Source: Rosa chinensis
Taxonomy: Eukaryota; Streptophyta; Magnoliopsida; Rosales; Rosaceae
Length of the DNA stretch: 64,000 nucleotides
Direction: 5' to 3'
NCBI RefSeq assembly: GCF_002994745.2
Contig: NC_037092.1
Span: 27,075,001 to 27,139,000 of the forward strand
Notes under the pieces: model-generated
Databases searched by the model: none
What the model saw: only the letters and a program-made list of their open reading frames with translations
Told to the model about the DNA's origin: nothing
Position numbers and translations under genes: made by a program
Shown: positions 1 to 10,729 of the stretch, one piece after another
Position numbering within the stretch: position 1 is the first letter of the stretch
Layout of the letters: the number at the start of each line of letters is the position of its first letter

Positions 1-440
1 CTCATGAAAGTTTACGAGACTGAGTAACTGCACTTGGAATTGTTAATTCCTAATCAGAATTATCAACTGATATTAACAGGAAACACCCCACTGACTAACT
101 CGACCTGGACTATCAATTAACAGAATTTACACTGCCTAGAACATTAAATTGCACAACTCTCATCATCTACTCCAAAATGAAATGAAAGAACGTCAAGAAT
201 GATCCTTTGAATTGTATGTCACCTTGGAGACGTGTTGATCCTTTGAATATAAAGAATACCACTCTCAGTTCCAAAACAAAATGCTCTGTGCTCACTGATT
301 AACATTCTAGTCCAGAACGAGGAGTCCTTCCTGCAATATCAATATAAAGATTTGAGTCAGTTGTAGCATAAACTACATATATAATCCAAATAAACTACAC
401 ATATATAATCCAAAATGACACCTCTGTGTTTTATATAGTT
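1..440. other. No gene recognised
   Basis: AT-rich sequence with no credible reading frame or repeat boundary on either strand. Confidence 0.5.
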
Positions 441-930
441 GTTGGCGAAAGTGCAAGTGGGCAATGCTACTCACAAGTCAGTAAGAACAAAGACTATCCT
501 CAGTGTGTAAAATTAAACATGTATAATCCAAATAATCCAAAATGCCATCAACACTAGTTCCTGATTGCTCAAAGCTTAAGTTCCTGGATGACCCCCCTGC
601 ATTGGGTTTTGGAGGCCAACCAGGGAAACCCAGTTGGCGAAAGTGCAATTGAGCAATGATACTCACAAGTCAGCGAAGATCAAAGAGTACCCTCATTGTA
701 TAATTGTTGCTTGAATCTAGCCTATAAAATCAAACGTTACTTAACCCAAAAGTAACAGCAACCGAAATCCAAAGCGAAAACCTAAACATGAATATATGCG
801 GACATAATGGTGGAATCCCTGTGATGGGGTTGGGAGGCTGATCGGGGAAACCCATTTAGTGAAATGGCAATTGGGACTAATGGAGGACCGAGTAAGCTTG
901 GCAAACACAAACGCAAAATCAATAGGAAAA
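441..930. repeat. Imperfect ~190-bp direct repeat (about 2.5 units)
   Basis: The segment beginning GTTGGCGAAAGTGCAA near 441 recurs near 632, each followed by CAATG and ACTCACAAGTCAG. A weaker third relative begins near 855. Sequence before each unit (GGGAAACCCA) is also shared. On the reverse strand each unit encodes a short related peptide, so this could be a decayed exon array downstream of the Copia-like ORF at 1032-1235. No function is proposed. Confidence 0.45.
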
Positions 931-1031
931 GCAATCATGGTCGAATCACACTAAATGCAACACAACACAAATCACCCTAAAGCATCATTATAGTACCACC
1001 CTAATTCCACTTGTATTATCAATCCCTAACA

Positions 1032-1235
1032 TTAGATGCTACAGTTGTCCTCATTCTTGTGAGCGCCGTCATCGCCGTTGTCGTTCTCGGAGGTCCCATC
1101 TACGTAACCGTAGAGGTTGAAGGCTTGAAGAAGCGTCGCCATTGCGTACTTCCAGATGACGTAATTGCTCGATAAATCGAGCTTGAACGGAATCAAATCG
1201 CCGAATTTGTGGGGCGAAGAAGCCGCCATAGCCAT
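1032..1235 (-). pseudogene. Copia-like N-terminal (gag-type) fragment, 67 aa
   Basis: The reading frame starts MAMAASSPHKFGDLIPFKL and contains a PFKL-x-S-x-NY-x-W-K motif followed by L-x-GYVDGT. This is the usual opening of plant Copia-like gag / UBN2-type proteins (Pro-Phe-Lys-Leu, then Asn-Tyr-x-x-Trp, then Gly-x-x-Asp-Gly). The frame stops after 67 residues, well short of a gag protein. Two longer reverse-strand relatives lie at 3466-3939 and 8972-9382. I infer a retroelement-derived fragment; expression cannot be judged. Confidence 0.5.
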
Positions 1236-1959
1236 TTTCTTTCTCTTCTTTTTCTCTGCAAATTCTTTTTCTTGATTTTTTTTTTCTTGTTATATTTACA
1301 AAGAAAGACTTGCGTGCGGCACCCGCACCGTCATGTGGTGCGGCAGACCAATCACTGCCCAGAAGAGGGTCTTTTGGGTATTGTACATTAAGGAGCAGGA
1401 GCAGTTTCGGAAAAGAGGGAAATTTTCTTTCTTCTTATTGGCTGGCCCTAAAGCCAAGTGGTGGGGAAACCCCCACCTAAGAATTTCCTCATATTTACTT
1501 TCGTACCTAAACTACCCTCCTACCGTGGAAAGGAAATGTCACTACCACCCTCATTCTTCTCCGTGTTAGTCTACGATTGGTTAGTCGACGTTCAGCGATG
1601 CCTCAGGCCCTAACTTCTCTTCGATCGGACGGCCAGCTGGATGACACGTGTAAGGCCAAAAGCATAGACCTTTTCTCTCTCAAAATTTTAGCATGTAATA
1701 AAAATCTTGTCCAAAAAAAAAAAACCATGTAATAAAAATGTATAAAGTTTGCTAGCACACCGAATTTTTTTATTAAAATTTTAAACTATTAAAATTATTA
1801 TTATTTTATTTATCTGAGAGCATCTTCAACAATTAAACTTAATTAAATTAAAAGCAAATTTAGCTAAATTATGTGCACTTCATTGACGAAAAATAGAGTT
1901 GGGAAATCAACGTGAGTCCCTCTATAATGTCATCATATACACGTCCTAACGCAGACTTA
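1236..1959. other. No gene recognised
   Basis: Low-complexity and AT-rich sequence. Near 1818 it includes GAGCATCTTCAACAA, a motif often seen at plant MITE ends, but no partner end was found nearby. Confidence 0.4.
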
Positions 1960-2317
1960 TGGGGAATGATCACCTGCTTTGTTGCATTCACAAGTACCAA
2001 AAAATCAGTTTCAAAAATCCGAGGAAACCAACCTTGGTTCTACGCAAGACTCATATCAGCTCTACCTGCTAGGGCTTCCACATGTTCAGCTAATTGAAGA
2101 GACTGCTTGGTATAACCTTCCAAGTTCCAACACAGTTACCCTCAGCATCTCGAACAATAATACCAATCCCGCCCAAAGATGTCTCCCTTACACAGGCTCC
2201 ATCCATGTTAATCTTCAGCCTACCTTGGGGAGGAGGCCTCCATTTACTATTCCTAACTTTTGGAACTGATGCCTTCTTCCTATAGAATTGAAAGTCTGTT
2301 AACCTTGCATTTAACAA
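1960..2317 (-). pseudogene. Plant RNase H-like (RVT_3 type) fragment
   Basis: On the reverse strand a frame reads W-R-P-P-P-x-G-x-L-K-I-N-M-D-G-A, then GGIGIIVRDAEGN. This is the classic start of the RNase H domain found in plant non-LTR retroelements and their host-gene relatives (first catalytic Asp in the N-x-D-G-A motif). The frame breaks near 2090. Further in another frame, sequence resembling HVEALAGRADMSLA continues the domain. Frame breaks and lack of an upstream reverse transcriptase indicate a dead fragment. Confidence 0.55.
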
Positions 2318-3272
2318 CTCTTGTGGATGTTATATCTCTTATCATTATTATGTTCTTAGTTATTAATTAACTGCATGTATTTCTTGTTCTGAAGTTGTGT
2401 GTCTATAAATTGAGATATAGGAAGCAATTGAAAAGCTTGCTAAATGTTCTTAATAATTAACTGCCCGTATGTCCATCCGCTTGGATTGAGATATGGGAGG
2501 AAGTTGGTAATATGTGCATATAGATTAAAATATAGGAAGCTATTGAAATGATCTAAGAACTTATCCGAAGGAAATCTACATTATGTGTGTCTTAAAAACT
2601 AGATTCAACAAGCTAAGTCTAGTTTGCTATGAATATCAATATCCTTTAAGAGTACTTCATCGAAAAAAGAAAATCTTTTAAGACAAAAATTTCTGATAAA
2701 AATCCGCTTCAATTTTGGCTTTTCTAGTGATGCTTATTTCATTTCAAATGTTAAGTATGTGTTAAGAGCTGATCAATGCAACAGACTCACGATGCATAGA
2801 GAAAGATTCATAAGTGCAATTGTGATGGTTGAATGTCAGCTGATAAAACTCTAACGACTCAACAATATTCCTACAATTAGGCACCTTCTTAATTTCAACG
2901 AAACATTAGTTGTGCTGCATATTGTTCGACTAGATAAATGGCAAGTGTGACTAATATGGGGTGGCTTTTCTAATAGACAGCTTATCAACCATGCTTATAT
3001 AAATCCTAAACAAAGTGCAACCCCGCATACACCGTGATAGCACTATACGTGTCTCAGAATTGCGTGCTTTGGCGAGGTTAGACATGACTGCATGGGTGAT
3101 GATCCAATTGTTTTTAGTTATTTTGCTTTCAATAAAGTGTACTCCTCTCTTGGCCTAATGAATCTTATTCGATCGCTAGGGTTGGTTCTCGTTTCTTGCC
3201 AAAATAGTCCAGGCATATAATTTGAAGCTGCCGGTAGCTTATCTTGGGGTATGTAATACTATACTATCTAGT
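2318..3272. other. No gene recognised
   Basis: AT-rich intergenic sequence with scattered stops in all frames and no recognised repeat ends. Confidence 0.4.
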
Positions 3273-4157
3273 TAGGCTCTCGATGATGGGTATATCGTTA
3301 TATATGAACGAAACTCATTCTCCTCCAAAAAAAAAAAATATAAAAAATAATCACCAAGTTCATGCCACCGGAGAAAGCATACGAAGAAGAAATTGAACAA
3401 CTGGAAGACAACAATCTGTGTGCAAAGTAATCCGACTTGAAAGGTATGAAAAATCAATAACGGAACTAAATGATAGGAAACTGCGACATACAATATTTAG
3501 AGGGATAATACTGTGAGATATGGTCCCAAAGTTGAATCCATAGCTGTCTAGTCGTAGTGGGGCAGTTTAGGCGCATGCCCCAGAGTGCGTCTGCTGACAG
3601 TGTAGCATTGATGAACAACATTACTCTTAGATCCTCTCTGCACCAGATTTCGTAGCTTGGATTAATCTGTGCAGTAGTTGTTGATGATGATTCTCCTTCA
3701 TCGTCGTCCTGGGCTCGAACGAATTTCTCAGGGCACTCGAGTGAACCATCCAAGTAGCCGAGGAGATTGTAAGCCTTGAGAATGGTGATTATTACATACC
3801 TCCAAGCGAAGAAGTTTTCGTTTTCCAATTTGAAGGGTACGAGGTTGTGTACGTTCGAAAGCAGATCAGGCAATTCTGAGCTTGATGATGAGGAATTATT
3901 CAGAACTTGCAGGACCATAATTAGTTGGACAGATATCACAGAATGAACATGTACGTGTATATCTGTCTGTATATATAGTGACTTGGTCCATGTTGATTGG
4001 TTGGGGGAGTTGGTTTCCTTCTCGGATTATTACTTCGAGTTATAATTATCCTCGTAGTACAAACTCAAATAAGAAAAGAGTTTTTGAAAAGAAGAAAAGA
4101 GTTAGGGTTGGTTTGATTATCTTTCCACTCTAGGACTTGAGTTTGATTTTTATATTG
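3273..4157. repeat. ~0.85-kb dispersed duplication, copy A
   Basis: This segment matches 8730-9567 along its length in the same orientation. Both start at GCTCTCGA, share the reverse-strand Copia-like ORF, and end at CTAGGACTTGAGTTTGA. Copy A has lost the start-codon segment of the ORF (sequence between AGGAATTA and TTCA-AACTTGC) relative to copy B. Borders are approximate. Confidence 0.75.
3466..3939 (-). pseudogene. Copia-like N-terminal ORF, damaged copy
   Basis: The frame encodes SSSELPDLLSNVHNLVPFKL, then a W-R-Y segment, L-x-GYLDGS and an IWCREDLRVMLFINATLS segment, matching Copia-type gag N-termini (PFKL, Trp, Gly-Tyr-Leu-Asp-Gly). It is a near duplicate of the ORF at 8972-9382. The original start region is deleted here, so the frame opens with unrelated upstream residues, and its end differs after L-W-I-Q-L. 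No protease, integrase or RT follows. I read it as the decayed duplicate of the 136-aa ORF. Confidence 0.5.
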
Positions 4158-4320
4158 GATCCTAAAGGACTAAAATAAATAAAAATTATCACACTTACTG
4201 CAACAATAGATTTTTATTCTCATACACCCAATTTAATGTAAAAAACAATTTTATCCTCAATTAAATTAAACAATTACATTATGTCTCTCTCTCTTTCATT
4301 CCTCTGATTTGCACGCGCGC

Positions 4321-4350
4321 GCACACACACACACTCTCTCTCTCTCTCTC

Positions 4351-4423
<73 letters not shown>
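4321..4423. repeat. Microsatellite: (AC)n then (TC)n
   Basis: A short AC run is followed by roughly 90 bp of almost pure TC with one interruption near 4353. It abuts the ATG of the RST1-like fragment and could be its old 5' leader. Confidence 0.95.
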
Positions 4424-4425
<2 letters not shown>

Positions 4426-4790
4426 GGACTCCTACACTCCCCTACTGGAGAAAACCCTGGTTCCCAAATCCTCCTTCCAAAAATACGTCGTGATTTCAAT
4501 CTTCTCGAGGCTCCGATCTGCTCAGAACTATCTAGACTCTGACTCCGAACACGGCAGAGACGCCATTTGCCAGTGCCTCCACTCCACTTCCCCCCCCCCC
4601 GGTCGACCAATCCGTTCGCGGCTCTGCAACCTCATCACTGACGGCGGCGCCAAAATCGATGTCCACCGTGGCTTGATGGAGCTCCTGTTCGCTCCAGGGT
4701 TTGAGCCTGGTTTGATCAAGTTAAAGCAAGTCTTTGTCGTTCGAGAGAAATGAACAGAAGCAGAGGAGGCCCTAAAGGTCGTAACTGGAA
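4424..4790 (+). pseudogene. First-exon fragment resembling plant RST1 (focadhesin-like)
   Basis: The frame starts MDSYTPLLEKTLVP and continues with VISIFSRLRSA, then GRDAI-x-QCL-x-STS. From memory this resembles the N-terminus of the large plant protein RST1, a cofactor linked to the cytosolic RNA exosome and wax phenotypes. The frame then degenerates after a C-run (PPPG) and ends at 4753. A splice-donor-like AAG-GTAAGAG follows near 4790, as expected at an exon end, and Copia sequence begins about 15 bases later. No further RST1 exon is present. I infer a truncated gene copy. The family identification is tentative. Confidence 0.45.
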
Positions 4791-5617
4791 GGTAAGAGAA
4801 AGAGTCTGAACCTATTCTTGAGACTATAGAGCTCTATGAAAATTACATTAGTGTACATGAGACGTGGGGTAGAAACTCCATCATGATTGATGATGTATTT
4901 GTGCACTTATAACGCATGAGTTTATTGAGTCTGATGATATTGAACTACGCTCTGTTGATGAATGAATGTCAACGTAGAGAAATTTGGCTTAAATGGAAAG
5001 ATGTGATCTAGGTTGAGTTAGATTATCTAACGAAGAGGAAGGTTTTTGAGCCAGTGATGCCAACACCTCCTGACATAAAACTTGTTGACAAATGGGTCTT
5101 CGTTAGAAAGCGTGATGAGAAAAAGAGATAGTAATCTCGCCTTATGGCTCAAGACTTCTCACAAAACGTCCTGAAATCGACTACGAAGAGACATATTCTC
5201 TCGTAATGGATGTCATTGTACTCCACTACCTTGTTAGTTTGGTAGTTTCTAAATAACTAAATATGTAGCTTACAAATGTGGTCACTACGTATCTCTATGG
5301 GAATCTGGATATGGAATATACATGAAGGTTCATGGTGAATTTCATTTACCCAAGTCAAGTGACTCTAGACCACGGAGCGCGTTTACAATAAGGTTGAAAC
5401 GCTCACTAAAGTGACTACTTGATTGAGAAGGCATATGCCCACGCGTTTTCATAATAAGTTTAGGATTCTATCGCTGTTCATGTTGGACATGATCTTCATT
5501 GGAAGCCCTTAAAGAGTTAAGGGAAACCACTGAACATTTGAAATCTGATTTTGAGATGAAGGATTTTGAGAGAACACGATTATGTCTCAGTTTGGAACTT
5601 GAGCACTATGTTGATAG

Positions 5618-5935
5618 ATGCTTAGGCATTTTGACAAGGTCAAGCCGTCAAGCACCCCCATGATCGTCCATAGTCTTGATCTTGAAAAGGATCCTCTTCG
5701 TCCAAAGGATGATGACGAAGATGTGCTAAATGCAGAAGTGCCTTACTTAAGTACAATAGGCACATTATTCTACTTAGCTCAATACGCAAAATCGGACATC
5801 TCATTTGCAGTGAACTTGTTAGCTGGATATAGTTTTGCGCCAACGGAACGCCATTGGATTGGTGTAAAAGATATCTTTTGGTACTTCAGATGTACAATTG
5901 ATATGAGCTTGTTTTATCCCTACAGAGAGACGATG
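5618..5935 (+). pseudogene. Copia reverse transcriptase C-terminal remnant
   Basis: The frame contains STPM-x-V-x-SLDLEKDP, then VPYLS-x-IGTLFYLA, DISFAVNLLA and PTERHW. These are the conserved connection motifs between reverse transcriptase and RNase H in Copia polyproteins (S-T-P, Y-x-x-x-x-G-x-L-x-Y-L, R-P-D-I-x-F-x-V-N). Upstream catalytic motifs are present only as scattered broken frames. Confidence 0.65.
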
Positions 5936-6014
5936 AATTCGGACCCATCACACACCAGGAACGCCGCCAACATTGGCTTGAGTCCTCTATCCCCATCCCA
6001 AAACGACATGTGTT

Positions 6015-6272
6015 TTGGAAGGTTTTGCTGATGTTGAGTATCTCTCTGATCCACACAAAGGTCATTCCCAAACTGATAAAGTGGTCACCATGGGTAAGAT
6101 CGCGATATCTTGGAGGTCTATAGAACAGAGCCTATTCGCTATATCTTCGAACCATGCAGAGATTATTGCTCTTCATGAAGTGGTTTGTGAATATATATGG
6201 ATTGGATCCATAATTACGCATTGTTCGAACAATTGTTGTTTGAAGTCTACCACAGATGAGCCTACAGGATAA
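6015..6272 (+). pseudogene. Copia RNase H remnant
   Basis: The frame reads MGKIAISWRSIEQSLFAIS, then SNHAEIIALHE and a WIGSII segment. Copia RNase H normally shows ISWKS-x-KQ-x-x-x-A-x-SS-x-E-A-E-x-x-A; here several positions are altered. A frameshift separates it from the upstream domain, and the frame ends at 6272. Confidence 0.65.
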
Positions 6273-6674
6273 TGCTGCTTATTTTAAACAAATGAAGCAA
6301 GACTACATCAAAAGCGACAACACAAGCATAATCAGCAACAACAAACTCCTCTCAAGATCAAAGTGAACTAGGTTCGATCTGAGGACAGTGTGTCAGACTT
6401 GCTCACTAAGTCATTGCCTAAATTCCACTTTGGAGAAACGTGTTGGTAGCATCGTTTGCCGAAGTTATCCGAACTCCCATGTCCCTTGTCATCAGGGGAG
6501 ATGCATATATCAGGGGGAGATGTCTATATGTATGGTCTCGAAACATGAAGGGTGTGTTGTGCACTTTTTCCCCTTCGACCGAGGTTATTTTTGTCCCACT
6601 GGGTTTTTGTTACTCGGCAAAGTTTTTAATGAGGCAACGAGAGGAGCACCACGTTTGGGCGACACAAGGGGGAG

Positions 6675-6902
6675 TATTCAAGTAAATCCAGAATATGTGT
6701 CTGGCCCAAACTCTAGGTTACTTGACCTAGTTGTAATAGAGTTTTGAAGAGATATTCTCGGAGATATTCATAAATATCCGATTAATTGTATGATTATCTT
6801 TCCATGTACAACTCTGATTCTATGCTTTGTAATCTTCTATATAAAGAGGCCCCTATTGTCAATGAAAGCACGACTCAATTCTCTCCCAATTTTCCTTAAA
6901 CA
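6675..6902 (+). mobile_element. 3' LTR of the truncated Copia element
   Basis: About 228 bp, starting TATTCAAGTAAATCC (TGTTCAAG in the related element) after a purine tract AAGGGGGAG and ending TTAAACA. It contains a TATA-like CTATATAAAGAGG near 6836 and matches the two LTRs at 9618 and 15356. Confidence 0.75.
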
Positions 6903-8363
6903 AGAACAAATAATTTTTTGATATTCACCTCATTTGCATACTGAAAAAAAAACTATAAGAAAACTTTTTTTCTCTCTCTCTAGCCGCACTCTTCTTTGCG
7001 GTAACCCTAGTATTGCCAACTTGTGATGGCGACAGGTTCTATAGTGGTGGCTTTGGCTACTCTTTAATATAAGGTTGTTTTCATCCAATCTCTCTCTATG
7101 GTTGCTGTAAGGAGGCCCATAACCCCTATGGTCTTTATGCTCCAACTGTTGTCTTCTGGTGTAGGATGCATCATAGTGGCTCGATAGGTGGCTTGAATAT
7201 TTGTGGCAGCCAAATTTCCAAATCCCTAGACATGGGATGCAGTTTGGGTGTCCCGAACTTGATTTTGGGGGGAGACATGTCGCACCATGGTTGACAATGA
7301 AGGATGGGCTCTATGTTCTCAATGAGGGTGACGGTATTCCAAGCTATGTCGACCGTGGTGTTGCAGTCAAGCTGAAGGAGATCTCTTATTCTCTGTAATT
7401 TTGACAGAAAATTTGCCGACCGTCACCACACTACACTATTATCGATGTCGGGCTGGTCTTGGCCAGAGGTCCAGATGATGCCAAACCTTATGGTAGAGCG
7501 TAGCTAGATCTGGGAGTTCAGATAAGTGAGGCGAGCCATGTGGAGGGGCCGTTTTTTGTAGGGGTGGACATTATGCATCGGAAATGCTGTAACGCACTGT
7601 TTCACACCTGAAAAAGCGGGTTGGAAACCAAACTGAAACAAAGCGTCATCGTTTTGACACCAAACTGCACTGACCCGAGTGAATACGGTGCAGATTCAGT
7701 TTCAGATCTTGACCTACCTGATTTAAACGGCACCGACCCACATTTTATTTTATTTATTTGAATCCTCACTTTTGATTTTCCTTTATTCCCTGCTTTGAAT
7801 CATTATTACATCTTAACAACAGTTATGAAAGATTGATCTCTCCTTTGACTGTGAGTTTCTTTTACGAGTTGTTTCTTAACAGAAAGTTATGTGTATAGGA
7901 GGCTATTGTGCTATTAGTTTAGCAGGCAATTGTTGCACAATGTATTAGGTGTTTGGACAAAAAGAAAAGACTTGAAACTTGGAAATGTTACAAATTATGG
8001 AGCAAAGCGTAGCAATTTTACAAGTTGGGCCAAATTGGGTATGGCCTTTCGGATCTCATTTTTGGACTTAAAAAGTAAAAACAGTAACCGAGGCAACTTC
8101 GAATTAGTTAGCATGCGTCGGACAATGGTTGTTTGGCGACCAGCATCAACTTTTCTAATGGCGACGAGGACATCTTGGAGGCAGCTAGGTTTCAGCCTTA
8201 CTGGACTCCTTGGGCCCCTTGCTCGGCCTGGAGCCTTGAAGATAGCTTTCAGGCTTGATTTTCTTAGGTCTAGAATGGCTATTGGGTTTTCATGCCCTTC
8301 TTTTTTAGCTAGTTTATGTTTTAGACTTAGCCTATTACTATGCATTATGCTTAATTTAAATAA
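6903..8363. other. No gene recognised; repeat-like debris
   Basis: No frame with recognisable motifs. TAGGGGTGG at 7559 resembles the terminus of many plant hAT elements, but no matching opposite end was found. The sequence just before 8364 is probably the upstream part of the LINE-like tail described next. Confidence 0.35.
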
Positions 8364-8510
8364 GTGAGCAAGACATATCTAATGAATGGACATATCCTAT
8401 GTATCACCGTGGTCTCACCACAACTTCTTATATGTCTACAAATGGCAGCGAAATGATATACAATGGTCATTCTGGCCTGACCTTTTTAATCAATGAAATC
8501 TCTAAAGATG
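8364..8510 (+). repeat. Dispersed LINE-like tail repeat, copy 1
   Basis: The segment with GAGCAAGACAT, CTATGTATCACCGTGGT, CACCACAA and AAATGGCAGCGAAATG is clearly related to 27440-27560. A weaker relative may lie near 20170-20250. A 3'-end location in a non-LTR element family is inferred from position and lack of coding. Confidence 0.45.
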
Positions 8511-8729
8511 ATTTATTCAAAAAATAAAAAATAAAGCCAACCTCTAATTATTATTATATTTGCTAACACAAAATGTTTTCTAAAAAAAAAAAACAAATGA
8601 TTAAATAAAACACATGATACTAGCAAGACTCCCAACTCGCGCCTCACCACCGGAATCTCTTTTCCCCCAATTTTTCGGTAACCTAAGGTGGCGGCCTCAT
8701 CCCACAACCCTCAAGACCAGCCTTTATGC
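8511..8729. other. No gene recognised
   Basis: Short AT-rich spacer before duplication copy B. Confidence 0.4.
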
Positions 8730-9567
8730 TCTCGAGGAACGGTACATCGTTATCAACAAAACTCATTTTCCTACAAAAAGAAAAAGGAAAACACAAATCA
8801 CAACTTAATATCAACGTTGAAAGCATTAACAAGTAACTAAGAAGACAACAATCTGTGTATATTAATCCGACTTGAAAAGTATGAAAAATCAATACTGAAA
8901 CTACATAGGAAGTTACTTAATCGAAAAAAACTACATAGGAAATTACGACATGAAATAATTAGATGGATTTATCAATACTTTGAGATATGGGTGGCCTCAC
9001 AAAGTTGAATCCATAGCTGTCTAGTCGTAGTGGGGCAGTTTAGGAGCATGCCCCAGAGTGCGTCTGCCGACAGTGTAGCATTGATGAACAACATCACTCT
9101 TAGATCCTCTCTGCACCAGATTTCGTAGCTTGGATTAATCTGTGCAGTAGTTGTTGATGATGATTCTCCTTCATCGTCGTTCCGGACTCGAACAAATTTC
9201 TCAGGGCACTCGAGTGAACCATCCAAGTAGCCGAAGAGATTGTAAGCCTTGAGTGTGGTGATAATTACATACCTCCACGCGAAGAAGTTTTCGTTTTCCA
9301 ATTTAAAGGGTACGAGATTGTGTACGTTCGAAAGCAGATCAGGCAATTCTGAGCTTGATGATGAGGAATTAGGAGCAGCCATTGTTACAATTCAAAACTT
9401 GCAGGATGAATATATGCGTGTATACAGTGATTTGGTTCAAGTTGATTGGTTTGGGGGAGTTGGTTTCCTTCTCGGATTATTACTTCAAGTTATAATTATC
9501 CTTTAGTCCAAACCCGGGTTGGTTTGATTATCTTTTCACTCTAGGACTTGAGTTTGATTTTTATATT
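8730..9567. repeat. ~0.85-kb dispersed duplication, copy B
   Basis: Matches 3273-4157 in the same orientation with occasional small indels. This is the less damaged copy and keeps the ATG of the reverse-strand ORF. It ends about 50 bases before the 5' LTR of the Copia element at 9618. Confidence 0.75.
8972..9382 (-). CDS. Copia-like N-terminal ORF, 136 aa, intact frame
   Basis: The protein starts MAAPNSSSSSSELPDLLSNV, followed by LVPFKLENENFFAWRY, L-x-GYLDGSLECP, an acidic stretch (DDEGESSSTT) and YEIWCREDLRVMLFINA. The PFKL / Trp / GYLDG pattern is typical of the first ~130 residues of Copia-type gag and of short plant proteins derived from it. It ends at a natural stop without zinc knuckle or pol domains. 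A damaged duplicate lies at 3466-3939. It may be a co-opted gag-like gene or simply a truncated retroelement ORF; the sequence does not decide this. Confidence 0.5.
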   Translation of the reverse strand: MAAPNSSSSSSELPDLLSNVHNLVPFKLENENFFAWRYVIITTLKAYNLFGYLDGSLECPEKFVRVRNDDEGESSSTTTAQINPSYEIWCREDLRVMLFINATLSADALWGMLLNCPTTTRQLWIQLCEATHISKY

Positions 9568-9617
9568 TCGATTGCATATTTATTTTCCTATTAATTTACC
9601 CTCTACTAAAAAATGTA

Positions 9618-9835
9618 TGTTCAAATAAATCCATAGTATGTGTCTAGCCCAAACTCTAGATTACAACTTGCAAGTAATAGGGTTAATCTTAGATATTTTC
9701 AGAGATATTCGTAAATATCCAATCATTGTACAATTAGGTTTCCATGTACAACTCTACAAGATCCTCTATATAAAAATGACCATTTTATCAATGAAAGCAC
9801 AACAAATTCTCTCCCAATTTCGTTTTGCTTAAACA
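9618..9835 (+). mobile_element. 5' LTR of Copia element
   Basis: 218 bp from TGTTCAAATAAATCC to TTAAACA. It shares AGAGATATTCGTAAATATCC, the TATA-like TCTATATAAAAATG near 9766 and AATTCTCTCCCAATTTCG with the 3' LTR. Confidence 0.82.
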
Positions 9836-10054
9836 TGCGTACCTTATTAGTATAAGTCCTAACCCTACCTTCAAGAAGCCAAAAACCCAAAAATCCTTTT
9901 TCTCGTTCGTTGCCATTCGCCGTGCACCTCCCTTGAGCGCCCGTGTGCCTGTTCCTGCTGCAAGCCTCTATCGCTACAAGTCTATGCACAAGTTCAGTCG
10001 TTGCCCTTGTAGCACCGCATCCACCTAGTACTTGCTTCGCCATCTGCCGCGACC

Positions 10055-10377
10055 AGGATTGCAAACCAGTTACAATCCTAGCTTAGGATCGAAATTCGAC
10101 TGTAATCCTACAACAAGGAAAAAGTACCTGCTTCGCCATCTGCAGCGACCAGGATTGCAAACCAGTTGCAATCCTAGATTAGGATTGAAGTTAGACTAAA
10201 ATCCTACATCGAAAAAGCACCTCCACATAATCAGGATTGAAGCAGCTCTGCAATCCCGACCAAGGATCGAAAGCACACTGCAATCCTGCAAGTCCGTCTG
10301 CCTGCACATAACTAGGACTGAAGCTTGTCTGCAATCTTACAATAAGGATCAAAGCCTCAAAGGCACTCTGCAACCCT
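10055..10377 (+). repeat. Array of eight 25-nt palindromic units in the Copia leader
   Basis: Units start at 10055, 10085, 10151, 10181, 10233, 10263, 10314 and 10345. Each begins AGGAT (or AGGAC) and ends with the complementary ATCCT (or a one-base variant), with a variable ~10-base middle. Seven units are exactly 25 bases; the last is about 33. They come in four pairs whose members start 30 or 31 bases apart, and pairs are 51-66 bases apart. The first two pairs also share flanking sequence (CTTCGCCATCTGC), so part of the array arose by a ~96-bp tandem duplication. It lies between the 5' LTR and gag. Function unknown. Confidence 0.78.
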
Positions 10378-10729
10378 AAGAGGTATGTTTTACTAAAAGT
10401 TTCTGTTTTTGAGTTTTTTCAATTTCTCTTCTTTTTTCTCGGGGACTTGCAGCCTCTTTTCTTCTTCATAGGGGAGACCAAAAGCCGAACTTTGGGGGTT
10501 CGTGCTTACTCCAAGCTTGGATCTTGTAGAGTCCTCCAAACTTAGAGTTTGTTGAGAAGTTATGATCGACCACAAACACATCGACCTCTTAGAATTGGAT
10601 TTCTTGGAAACATCTACGCTCAGAAATTTCTAATTTTTTAGGAGCGACTACGCTCAGAAATTTTATATGTTTTCGTGGTAGCCTTTTTTTGCTCCGAAAC
10701 AAACCCTAATTTCTTTCTCTTTTTTCAGG

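Larger units (their letters stand above)
4806..6902 (+). mobile_element. 5'-truncated Copia element remnant with 3' LTR
   Basis: The sequence is collinear with the 3' half of the Copia element at 9618-15575 (compare 4830-4870 with 13905-13945, and 6050-6700 with 14700-15390). It lacks a 5' LTR, gag and integrase and starts inside the linker before reverse transcriptase. Many stops and frameshifts are present. It retains a ~400-bp reverse transcriptase segment (about 5577-5983) that is deleted in the second element, so neither is a direct copy of the other. Confidence 0.8.

Noticed and set aside
4309..4542. ORF through the CT microsatellite
   Set aside because: A Leu-Ser repeat peptide produced by the (TC)n run; the overlapping RST1-like frame is the meaningful one.
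7559..7570. hAT element terminus TAGGGGTGG
   Set aside because: No inverted partner or 8-bp duplication found nearby; a lone motif is not enough.
10055..10377. CRISPR-like array
   Set aside because: Regular repeats, but units vary in the centre, sit in the leader of a plant retrotransposon, and no prokaryotic context exists.
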